Shown one piece after another: positions 56,205-64,000 of a stretch of 64,000 nucleotides of DNA; position 1 is the first letter of the stretch, and each line of letters begins with the position of its first letter. A program made the position numbers and the translations under genes. Below the pieces are notes generated by a model that saw only the letters and a program-made list of their open reading frames with translations, did no database searches and was not told the origin of the DNA. The stretch is from Desulfovibrio aminophilus. GTDB lineage: Bacteria; Desulfobacterota; Desulfovibrionia; Desulfovibrionales; Desulfovibrionaceae. The stretch spans positions 1-64,000 of the forward strand of contig NZ_JAMHGA010000044.1 of NCBI RefSeq assembly GCF_023660105.1, written 5' to 3'.

Positions 56205-56242
56205 CGGCGGCGCGGTCCTTCGGGATCAGCGCCGCCGCCCTT
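56205..56242 (+). terminator. Terminator candidate after uraA
   Basis: CGGCGGCGC (56205-56213) pairs with GCGCCGCCG (56229-56237), followed by CCCTTTCT. A strong stem but a short T run. Confidence 0.45.
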
Positions 56243-56291
56243 TCTCCGCCCCGGGCTGGACCGCGTCCGGGAAATCCTCTACATCCCTCGC

Positions 56292-57056
56292 ATGAAGCCC
56301 ACCGTCACCGGCCTGATCCTGACCTTCAACGGCCAGCGCCTCCTGCGCGAGTGTCTGAAGAGCCTCGACTTCTGCGACGAGATCCTGGTGGTCGATTCCC
56401 TCAGCACGGACCAGACCCGGGAGCTGGCCGGGCAGGCCGGGGCCCGCGTGCTCACCCGGAAATGGGAGGGCCCCGGCCCGCAGTTCCAGTTCGCCCTGGA
56501 GCGGATCACCACCGACTGGGTGGTCAGCCTGGACCAGGACGAGTACCTCACCGATGCGCTGCGGGACAACATCCGGCGCGCCCTGGCCGAGGCCCCGGCG
56601 GACCAGGCGGGCTGGTACGTGCCGCGCCGCTCCTTCTACTTCAACCGCTTCCTGAAGCACTCCGGCTGGTACCCGGACCACCTCCTGCGCGTGTTCCGGG
56701 CCGGGCGCATGCGGGTCACGGTGAGCGGGGCGCACTACCACTTCAATCCCCAGGGGCCCACGGCGAAGCTCTCCGGCGACATCGTGCACTACCCCTACGC
56801 CAATTTCCGCGAGCACATGGACAAGATGAACTCCTACGCCCAGCAGGCCGCGGACGAAATGCGCGCCAAGGGCAAGAAGGGGGGCGTGGCCCGGGCCGTG
56901 GCCCACGCCAAGATCCGCTTCATGAAGCTCTATTTCCTGAAGCTCGGATTCCTGGACGGCCGGGCCGGGTTCATCAACGCCTGCGCCGGGGCCTACTACG
57001 CCTTCCAGAAGTACATCCGGGTGGAGGAGAAAGGGGACTGGGGCCCCGAACGCTGA
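56292..57056 (+). CDS. Family 2 glycosyltransferase, LPS core (WaaE/KdtX) type
   Basis: A 254-residue GT2 enzyme. TGLILTFNGQRLLRECLKSL opens the nucleotide-binding half; ILVVDSLSTDQTRELAG and VVSLDQDEYLT hold the DxD-type residues; FYFNRFLKHSGWYPDHLLRVF is typical of the WaaE/KdtX group that adds glucose or heptose to LPS core. No Shine-Dalgarno is seen before the ATG at 56292. No other LPS genes adjoin. Confidence 0.87.
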   Translation: MKPTVTGLILTFNGQRLLRECLKSLDFCDEILVVDSLSTDQTRELAGQAGARVLTRKWEGPGPQFQFALERITTDWVVSLDQDEYLTDALRDNIRRALAEAPADQAGWYVPRRSFYFNRFLKHSGWYPDHLLRVFRAGRMRVTVSGAHYHFNPQGPTAKLSGDIVHYPYANFREHMDKMNSYAQQAADEMRAKGKKGGVARAVAHAKIRFMKLYFLKLGFLDGRAGFINACAGAYYAFQKYIRVEEKGDWGPER

Positions 57057-57064
57057 CGGCGGAG

Positions 57065-57097
57065 AAAAAAAGAGGCCCGGGACGACCCGGGCCTTTT
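57065..57097. terminator. Bidirectional terminator between glycosyltransferase and hisA
   Basis: AGGCCCGGG-ACGA-CCCGGGCCTTTT with AAAAAAAG on the left and TTTTCGTTT on the right, so it works for the plus-strand glycosyltransferase and for minus-strand hisA. Confidence 0.85.
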
Positions 57098-57102
57098 CGT
57101 TT

Positions 57103-57837
57103 CTAGGCGGCCTGGGACCGTATCCAGTCCAGGGCCTCCCGCACGTCCAGCGTGCCGGTGTAGATGGCCCGGCCGGAGATGGCCCCTTCCAGGCCCTTCT
57201 TCGTCAGCGGGGCCAAGGCCTTGAGGTCGTCCAGGGTGTGCACGCCCCCGGCCGCGATGACCGGAAGCCGGGTGGCCTCGCAGAGGGCCTCCAGGGCCTT
57301 CAGGTTCACGCCGGTCTGCATGCCGTCGCGGGAGATGTCGGTGTAGATGATGAAGGCCGCGCCGTCGGCCTCCAGGCGCGGCAGCACGTCGAAAATGGTC
57401 AGGCCCGCGTCCTCGACCCAGCCCTTGGTCTTCAGGCGGCCGTCCACCGCATCCAGGGACACGCCCACGCGGCCCGGGAACTCCCGGCAGATGGAGGCGA
57501 AGAGCTCGGGCTCGATGAGCGCGATGGTCCCGATGATGAGCCGCCGCACCCCGGCCTGGATGTAGGCCCGGGCCGTGGCCGCGTCGCGGATGCCGCCGCC
57601 CAGCTGCACCGGGATGGAGACCTGGGAGCAGATGCGGCGCACGAGTTCGGCGTTGCGCGGCAGGCCGGAAAAGGCCCCGTCCAGGTCGATGACGTGCAGC
57701 CAGGAGGAGCCCAGATCGGCCCAGTGCCGGGCCTGGGCCACCGGGTCGGGCGAAAACACGGTCACCGCGTCCTCCCGGCCCTGGGCCAGGCGGACGCACT
57801 GGCCGTCCTTGATGTCCACGGCGGGGAAAAGGATCAT
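57103..57837 (-). CDS. hisA: Phosphoribosylformimino-AICAR ribotide isomerase HisA
   Basis: HisA performs the Amadori isomerisation in histidine synthesis. The 244-residue barrel has [14 protein letters not shown] (first catalytic Asp), [25 protein letters not shown] (second Asp) and [13 protein letters not shown]. The ATG at 57837 overlaps the stop of the lipoprotein gene (ATGA). Last of the minus-strand group. Confidence 0.96.
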   Translation of the reverse strand: MILFPAVDIKDGQCVRLAQGREDAVTVFSPDPVAQARHWADLGSSWLHVIDLDGAFSGLPRNAELVRRICSQVSIPVQLGGGIRDAATARAYIQAGVRRLIIGTIALIEPELFASICREFPGRVGVSLDAVDGRLKTKGWVEDAGLTIFDVLPRLEADGAAFIIYTDISRDGMQTGVNLKALEALCEATRLPVIAAGGVHTLDDLKALAPLTKKGLEGAISGRAIYTGTLDVREALDWIRSQAA

Positions 57838-58478
57838 AAGCCCAAGGTCCGCAGACCGGTCTCGATGCCCTCGTCGGCCAGTTCGCCGGCCGTGATCCAC
57901 TTGGCCTTGCGCTCGAAGAACTTGGGGATGTCCAGCAGGTTCGAGGTCAGGTCCTGCTGGGTCTCCTCGAAATGGTAGCGCTGGGCGATGCGCCCTTCCT
58001 TCACGTTGATGAGGTAGATGTCGAGCATGACCGAGGCCGGGGCCTCCACGCCCATCTCCTTGCCCTGGCGCTCCTTCCAGTAGAGCAGCTGAGGCACGAG
58101 CAGCATGTCCGCGCCGGTGCAGCGGCCCACCTCGACCCAATACTTGAGCGCCGTGGTGCGGGAACTCACCTCGGCCTCGTAGTTCTTGATGTCCTCGCAC
58201 TGGCGGGTGTTGCCCATGCTCACGTAGCCCGTGGTGCCGTGGGTCATGAGCGCGTTGGTCAGGGACTGGTTCAGCTTGTCGAGGACCAGCGGGTCCACCT
58301 TCACGCCCTCGCGGGGCAGGTAGCCCGCCAGCAGTTCCCAGGTGAACGCCGGGTTGCGGAAGCCCGCCACGGCCAGGGTGCCCGACGGGCGGGGAGCCTG
58401 GGGCACGGGCCGGGCGCAGGCGGCCGCCAGGAGCAGGACGAACAGGGCGCACGAGACGATGACAGCGCTGCGTTTCAT
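57834..58478 (-). CDS. Putative lipoprotein, CsgG/LpoB-like
   Basis: A 214-residue exported lipoprotein with lipobox LAAAC (C21). The mature part begins [14 protein letters not shown], then [17 protein letters not shown] and [19 protein letters not shown] with [21 protein letters not shown]. This strand/helix order resembles the CsgG/LpoB/GNA1162 superfamily, which works in outer membrane assembly or PBP activation; this assignment is tentative. It sits between hisB and hisA with overlaps on both sides, an odd position for an envelope gene. Confidence 0.72.
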   Translation of the reverse strand: MKRSAVIVSCALFVLLLAAACARPVPQAPRPSGTLAVAGFRNPAFTWELLAGYLPREGVKVDPLVLDKLNQSLTNALMTHGTTGYVSMGNTRQCEDIKNYEAEVSSRTTALKYWVEVGRCTGADMLLVPQLLYWKERQGKEMGVEAPASVMLDIYLINVKEGRIAQRYHFEETQQDLTSNLLDIPKFFERKAKWITAGELADEGIETGLRTLGL

Positions 58479-59065
58479 GAGTCGAGACTCCCCTTGGTGC
58501 TGGACACCCCCGCGCGGGTCACGCGCGCGGCCTGCGCCAGGGCCAAGCCCAGGGCCTTGAACGCGGCTTCCAGCAGGTGATGGCCGTTCTGTCCGTATTC
58601 GAAGCGGATGTGCAGGTTCATTCCGGCCTTGATGGCCAGGGATTTGAAGAATTCGCGCCAGACGTCCTTCTCCTCCCCGGCGATGACCGAGGGCAGGACG
58701 GTGTCGGCGTACACGAGCCAGGGGCGGCCGGAGAGGTCCACGGTGACGCGGGCCAGGGCCTCGTCCATGGGCACTTCGGCCGAGCCCACGCGGGTGATGC
58801 CCTTCTTCTCGCCCAGGGCCTCGGCCAGGGCCTGCCCCAGGGTCAGGCCCACGTCCTCCAGGCTGTGGTGGGCGTCCACTTCCAGGTCGCCCTTGCAGGT
58901 GAGGGTCAGGTCGAAACCGGCCCAGAAGGTCAGCAGGGTGAGCATGTGATCGGCGAACCCGACGCCGGTCGCGATCTTGGCGCGGCCCGAGCCGTCCAAA
59001 TCCAGGACCACGCGCACATCGGTCTCGCGCGTGGTGCGCGCAACGGTCGCCTTTCGCTTGCCCAC
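58475..59065 (-). CDS. hisB: Imidazoleglycerol-phosphate dehydratase HisB
   Basis: The 196-residue monofunctional IGP dehydratase of histidine synthesis. [16 protein letters not shown] and [17 protein letters not shown] hold metal-binding His and Glu residues; a second set is [19 protein letters not shown]. It overlaps the lipoprotein gene by 4 bases. The other his genes are absent, so the pathway is scattered. Confidence 0.96.
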   Translation of the reverse strand: MGKRKATVARTTRETDVRVVLDLDGSGRAKIATGVGFADHMLTLLTFWAGFDLTLTCKGDLEVDAHHSLEDVGLTLGQALAEALGEKKGITRVGSAEVPMDEALARVTVDLSGRPWLVYADTVLPSVIAGEEKDVWREFFKSLAIKAGMNLHIRFEYGQNGHHLLEAAFKALGLALAQAARVTRAGVSSTKGSLDS

Positions 59066-59128
59066 CTTCGCCTCCTCTCCGCGCCTGACTATGCAGGAAA
59101 AATGAAAAAAAGGAAATGCCCGGAGCGG

Positions 59129-60127
59129 CTAGGCTCCCGCATTCCCGCCGTCATCCTTGCCCTTTTCCGTATCGGCGGCGGACGCGGTTTCGTCCGTTCC
59201 GGCGGCCTCCCCGCCCTCCTCGGACGCGACGGGAGCCTCGGGCGCGGCCTCCACCGCGGGCGTGGGCGCGGCGGCGGGCACGGCGGCCGGGGTCTCGTCC
59301 TCCTCGTCATCCTCGTCCTTGGGCTGGGGCTTGCGGCCGAAGACCTTGGCCAGCCAGATGGATATCTCATAGAGCAGGACCAGCGGTCCGGCCATGAGGG
59401 TCTGGGTGAAGGGATCCGGCGGGGTCAGGATGGCGGCCACGATGAAGATGATCAGGATCGCGTACTTGCGGGACTTCTTCAGCTTCTCGGCGGTGACGAC
59501 GCCGAGCCGGGCCAGGATGAGCATGAACAGCGGCATCTCGAAGACGACGCCGAAGGCCAGCAGGAGCTGCAGGCAGAACGTGGTGTATTCGTTGAGCTTG
59601 GGGATGAACTGGATCTTCTCGTTGGCGAAGCTGGCGAAGAACTCGAAGCCGAACGGGAAGACGACGAAATAGCCGAAGAGCGCGCCGGACACGAAGAGCA
59701 CGGCCGTGACGATGGTGATCGGGATGATCCACTTGCGCTCATGCTCGTAGAGCCCGGGCGAGACGAAGGCCCATATCTGGTAGAAGATGTACGGGCTGAC
59801 CAGGAAGATGCCCGCCACCAGGGCGACCTTGAGGTAGGTGAAGAACGCCTCGGGCGGGCTGGTGTACTGGAAGTGGCCGTCGGTGAGGATGCCGGCCATG
59901 GGCGCCAGCATGACGTTGAAGATGTCCTCGGCGAAGGAATAGCAGGCGAAGAAGCCCACGGCCACGGCGTAGACGCACTTGGTCAGGCGCTTGCGCAGCT
60001 CGCCCAGGTGGTCCAGGAGGCTCATGCCGCCTTCCTTGGCGGTCTCCTCGGCGGCGTCCGCGCCGCCCTCCACGGCCTCGGCCTGGGGCAGGGCCTTCTC
60101 TTCAGTCTGGTCCCGGGTCTCGCTCAT
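59129..60127 (-). CDS. tatC: Sec-independent translocase TatC with acidic tail
   Basis: TatC is the receptor for twin-arginine signal peptides. The 332-residue protein has MSLLDHLGELRKRL, the conserved first-loop region and VVFPFGFEFF with six membrane helices (about residues 45-265). The N-terminal 33 residues and a C-terminal tail of about 65 residues are unusual; the tail is Asp/Glu then Pro/Ala/Glu-rich and should be cytoplasmic. It overlaps tatB by 4 bases. An ApbE-type twin-arginine protein in the window could be a client. Confidence 0.95.
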   Translation of the reverse strand: MSETRDQTEEKALPQAEAVEGGADAAEETAKEGGMSLLDHLGELRKRLTKCVYAVAVGFFACYSFAEDIFNVMLAPMAGILTDGHFQYTSPPEAFFTYLKVALVAGIFLVSPYIFYQIWAFVSPGLYEHERKWIIPITIVTAVLFVSGALFGYFVVFPFGFEFFASFANEKIQFIPKLNEYTTFCLQLLLAFGVVFEMPLFMLILARLGVVTAEKLKKSRKYAILIIFIVAAILTPPDPFTQTLMAGPLVLLYEISIWLAKVFGRKPQPKDEDDEEDETPAAVPAAAPTPAVEAAPEAPVASEEGGEAAGTDETASAADTEKGKDDGGNAGA

Positions 60128-60447
60128 GCCTTTTCCTTGGTCTCCCCGGCCGGGGCGGCCTCGGCGGGCTTGCCCGCCTCGGCGGTCTGCGCGGCCTTGG
60201 CCGAATCCGGGGTGACCGTGTCCGGCTTCTCCGGGAACATCTGCTTCTTCATCTCGGCCGTCTTCTGCTCCATCTCGGCCTTCTCGACCTCGGCGTCCAG
60301 CGTGCGCTTGACGTCCGTGCTCATGCGCCGGAATTCGGCCAACCCCTTGCCCAGGGACTTCATGAGCTCGGGCAGCTTGCTGGGGCCGAGCACGATCAGG
60401 GCCACGACGAGGATGATGAGCAGTTCCGTGGTGCCGATGCCGAACAT
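60124..60447 (-). CDS. tatB: Sec-independent translocase TatB
   Basis: A 107-residue TatA/B protein: MFGIGTTELLIILVVALIVL membrane helix, the hinge GPSKLPEL, then an amphipathic helix (KSLGKGLAEFRRMSTDVKR) and an Ala/Glu/Lys-rich tail. The single gene with a Phe-Gly-Ile-Gly start before tatC fits TatB; a combined TatA/B role cannot be excluded since no other tatA is seen. It lies 4 bases after guaA. Confidence 0.9.
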   Translation of the reverse strand: MFGIGTTELLIILVVALIVLGPSKLPELMKSLGKGLAEFRRMSTDVKRTLDAEVEKAEMEQKTAEMKKQMFPEKPDTVTPDSAKAAQTAEAGKPAEAAPAGETKEKA

Positions 60448-60451
60448 GTCC

Positions 60452-61999
60452 CTACTCCCACTCGATGGTGCTGGGCGGCTTGGAGGAAATATCCAGGACC
60501 ACCCGGTTCACGCCCTTGACTTCATTGATGATGCGGTTCGACATGCGGGCCAGGATCTCCGTGGGCACCCGCGACCAGTCGGCAGTCATGGCGTCCAGGC
60601 TGTCCACGATGCGCAGGGCGATGACGTGCTCGTAGGTCCGGCCGTCGCCCATGACGCCCACGGTCTTCAGCGGCAGGAGCACCGCGAAGCCCTGCCAGAC
60701 CTTGCGGTACCAGTCCGAGGCGACGAGTTCGTTCTGCACGATCTTGTCCGCCTGGCGCAGGATGTCCAGACGCTCCCGGGTGATCTCGCCGATGACCCGG
60801 ATGGCCAGGCCAGGCCCCGGGAAGGGATGCCGCCAGATGAGCGTCTCGGGCAGGCCGAGCTCGTAGGCGGCCTTGCGCACCTCGTCCTTGAAGAGTTCGC
60901 GCAGCGGCTCCACCAGGGCGAGGTTCATCTGCTCGGGCAGGCCGCCCACGTTGTGGTGGCTCTTGATGACCGCCGAGGGCCCCCGGAAGGAGACGCTCTC
61001 GATCACGTCGGGATAGAGCGTGCCCTGGCCCAGGTGTTTCACGCCCTGGATGGCCTTGGCTTCCTTGTCGAAGATCTCGATGAAGGTGTGGCCGATGATC
61101 TTGCGCTTCTGCTCCGGGTCCGTGACTCCGGCCAGGCGGTCGAGGAAGAGCTTCGAGGCGTCAACGCACTTCACGTTCAGGTCGAAGTGCTCCTCCAGGT
61201 AGCCGATGACCTCCTCGCGCTCGTTCAGGCGCAGCAGGCCGTTGTCCACGAAGATGCAGTAGAGCTGCTTGCCGATGGCCCGGTTCAGGAGCACGGCGGC
61301 CACGGTGGAGTCGATGCCGCCGGAGAGGCCCAGGACCACCTTGTCCCCGCCGATCTTCCGGCGCAGGTCCTCGATGGTCGAGTCCACGAAGGAGGACATG
61401 CTCCAGCCGGGCTTCAGCCCCGCCACCTTGAACAGGAAATTGGAGAGGATGAGCGCGCCGTTCTCGGTGTGGGCCACCTCGGGGTGGAACTGCAGGGCGT
61501 AGGTCCTGGCCGCCGGGTCGCCCATGGCCGCGAACTCGACGCTGGCCGTGCTGCCCATGACCGAGAAGCCCTCGGGCAGGGCCTGGACCTTGTCCCCGTG
61601 GGACATCCAGACCGTGAAACGCTCCTTGTCCTCGATCCCGTCGAAGAGCGGGCAGGCCGGATTGGCCGTGAACTCCGCCCGGCCGTACTCGCGGTCCGTG
61701 GAGGCGACCACCGAGCCGCCCAGGTGGTGGGCCAGGAGCTGCATGCCGTAGCAGATGCCCAGCGTGGGCACGCCCAGGGTCAGGAAACGCGGGTCAAAGG
61801 GCGGCGCGTCCTGGTCCGTCACGCTGGCGGGGCCGCCGGAGAGCACCAGGGCCTTGGGCCGGAGCGCCTTGACGGTCTCGAAATCCGCGTTGCAGGGATG
61901 GATTTCCGAATAGACCCCGGCCTCGCGGATGCGCCTCGCGATGAGCTGGGTGACCTGGGACCCGAAGTCCAGAATGACGACGATATCTCCGTGCTGCAT
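60452..61999 (-). CDS. guaA: GMP synthase (glutamine-hydrolysing) GuaA
   Basis: GuaA aminates XMP to GMP. The 515-residue protein has an N-terminal glutamine amidotransferase with [17 protein letters not shown] (nucleophile Cys) and [13 protein letters not shown], then the ATP pyrophosphatase [15 protein letters not shown] and the C-terminal dimerisation part ending KPPSTIEWE. It follows guaB by 63 bases, so the two steps IMP to XMP to GMP are in one operon. Confidence 0.98.
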   Translation of the reverse strand: MQHGDIVVILDFGSQVTQLIARRIREAGVYSEIHPCNADFETVKALRPKALVLSGGPASVTDQDAPPFDPRFLTLGVPTLGICYGMQLLAHHLGGSVVASTDREYGRAEFTANPACPLFDGIEDKERFTVWMSHGDKVQALPEGFSVMGSTASVEFAAMGDPAARTYALQFHPEVAHTENGALILSNFLFKVAGLKPGWSMSSFVDSTIEDLRRKIGGDKVVLGLSGGIDSTVAAVLLNRAIGKQLYCIFVDNGLLRLNEREEVIGYLEEHFDLNVKCVDASKLFLDRLAGVTDPEQKRKIIGHTFIEIFDKEAKAIQGVKHLGQGTLYPDVIESVSFRGPSAVIKSHHNVGGLPEQMNLALVEPLRELFKDEVRKAAYELGLPETLIWRHPFPGPGLAIRVIGEITRERLDILRQADKIVQNELVASDWYRKVWQGFAVLLPLKTVGVMGDGRTYEHVIALRIVDSLDAMTADWSRVPTEILARMSNRIINEVKGVNRVVLDISSKPPSTIEWE

Positions 62000-62062
62000 G
62001 CGCTTTCCTCTATACCAAGGCCGTGGAGAGGGAAAGAAGTTTCGCCCTCGGGCCCCCGTGGC

Positions 62063-63520
<1,458 letters not shown>

Positions 63521-63538
63521 GTCGCCTCCGCGCGCGGG

Positions 63539-64000
63539 CTAGAGTCCCAGATAGGCTTTCTTCACGTCTTCGTTGGCCAGCAGGGCCTGGCCGGTATCGG
63601 TCAGGGTGATCCGGCCGTTCTCCATCACGTAGCCCCGGTGGGCGATCTTGAGCGCCAGGTTGGCGTTCTGCTCCACCAGGAACACCGTGGTGCCGTCGGC
63701 GTTGATCTTCCGCACGATCTCGAAAATCTGCTTGATGACCAGGGGCGCCAGGCCCAGGGAGGGCTCGTCCAGCAGGAGCAGCCGGGGCCGGGCCATAAGC
63801 GCCCGGGAGATGGCCAGCATCTGCTGCTCGCCGCCGGAGAGGGTGCCGCCCGCCTGCCTGCGCCGCTTGGCCAGGATCGGGAAGAGCCCGAAGATGTACT
63901 CCAGGTCGCGCTTCACGCCGTCCTTGTCCGTGCGCATGAACGCGCCCATGTCCAGGTTCTCCAGGACCGTGAGCTCGGGGAAGATGAGCCGCCCCTCGGG
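63539..64000 (-). CDS. livF: Branched-chain amino acid ABC transporter ATPase LivF (partial)
   Basis: The 3' part of a LivF-type ATPase; the 5' end lies beyond the window. Translation from the edge reads [20 protein letters not shown] without a stop, so the frame is open at 64000. Seen are [17 protein letters not shown] (signature), [14 protein letters not shown] (Walker B) and [20 protein letters not shown] (switch His replaced by Gln-Asn as in LivF). It probably follows livG and livHM outside the window. Confidence 0.93.
   Translation of the reverse strand, partial: PEGRLIFPELTVLENLDMGAFMRTDKDGVKRDLEYIFGLFPILAKRRRQAGGTLSGGEQQMLAISRALMARPRLLLLDEPSLGLAPLVIKQIFEIVRKINADGTTVFLVEQNANLALKIAHRGYVMENGRITLTDTGQALLANEDVKKAYLGL

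Overview
This 64 kb window is chromosomal DNA from a high-GC, Gram-negative anaerobe. The gene content points to a sulfate-reducing deltaproteobacterium of the Desulfovibrionaceae. Grounds for this are the rnfCDGEAB-apbE cluster, a riboswitch-controlled cobalamin cluster with one secreted and one cytoplasmic CbiK chelatase, a pseudouridine synthase-CoaE fusion, a GrpE with an N-terminal cysteine cluster, and several sigma-54 promoters. The family is an inference from gene content; no rRNA or tRNA gene was seen. Coding density is very high, with many ATGA or GTGA stop/start overlaps.

Layout. (1) 78-5238, minus strand: Nudix hydrolase, glgA, a cysteine-rich small protein, glgB and pdxA. (2) 5281-6473: a 1.2 kb gene-free stretch. 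It holds a 374-375 bp tandem repeat whose 2.3 copies each carry a near-consensus sigma-54 promoter followed by a short stretch ending in a Rho-independent terminator. I read this as an array of three sigma-54-dependent small RNA genes, the most unusual element here. (3) 6474-9402: tsaC, a glycosyltransferase and trmH. (4) 9539-12369: a receiver protein, an Hpt-STAS protein and a CheA-like kinase without a phosphorylatable histidine, i.e. a split phosphorelay. (5) 12372-17720: a cobalamin riboswitch with terminator, then cbiK, a BtuCDF-type ABC importer, cbiL and a second cbiK. (6) 17792-21920: a RACo-like ferredoxin/ASKHA protein, an Rsm22-like methyltransferase, lipB and lipA. (7) 21922-36593, minus strand: a long unidirectional run from rnfC to recJ, containing the Rnf complex, apbE, mnmA, mtaB, DUF4416, yicC, a remA-like gene, gmk, pyrF and an HDOD gene.

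(8) 36777-37739: a phosphotransferase, closed off by two facing terminators. (9) 37865-45802, minus strand: aminopeptidase, grpE, dnaK, a lipoprotein of the LppC/LpoA type, gatC and gatA. (10) 45848-47022: an AT-rich islet with one orphan gene carrying a HEPN-like R-x4-H motif. (11) 47023-50998, minus strand: a second chaperone operon, cbpA-cbpM-clpB. (12) 51147-54086: a BON protein, a rhomboid protease and the RluD-CoaE fusion. (13) 54243-57056: upp, uraA and a LPS-type glycosyltransferase. (14) 57103-64000, minus strand: livF (cut by the window edge), guaB, guaA, tatB, tatC, hisB, a lipoprotein and hisA.

How the genes work together. Glycogen synthesis (glgA, glgB) lies beside a Nudix enzyme. 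Corrin synthesis and import share one B12-sensing leader. ApbE would flavinylate RnfD and RnfG, which both carry the expected threonine. The two chaperone operons share a promoter pattern (TTGAC[A/T], 16 bp, TACCT) that differs from the other candidate promoters here, consistent with a common heat-shock control. Promoter, small-RNA and operator calls rest on sequence pattern alone.
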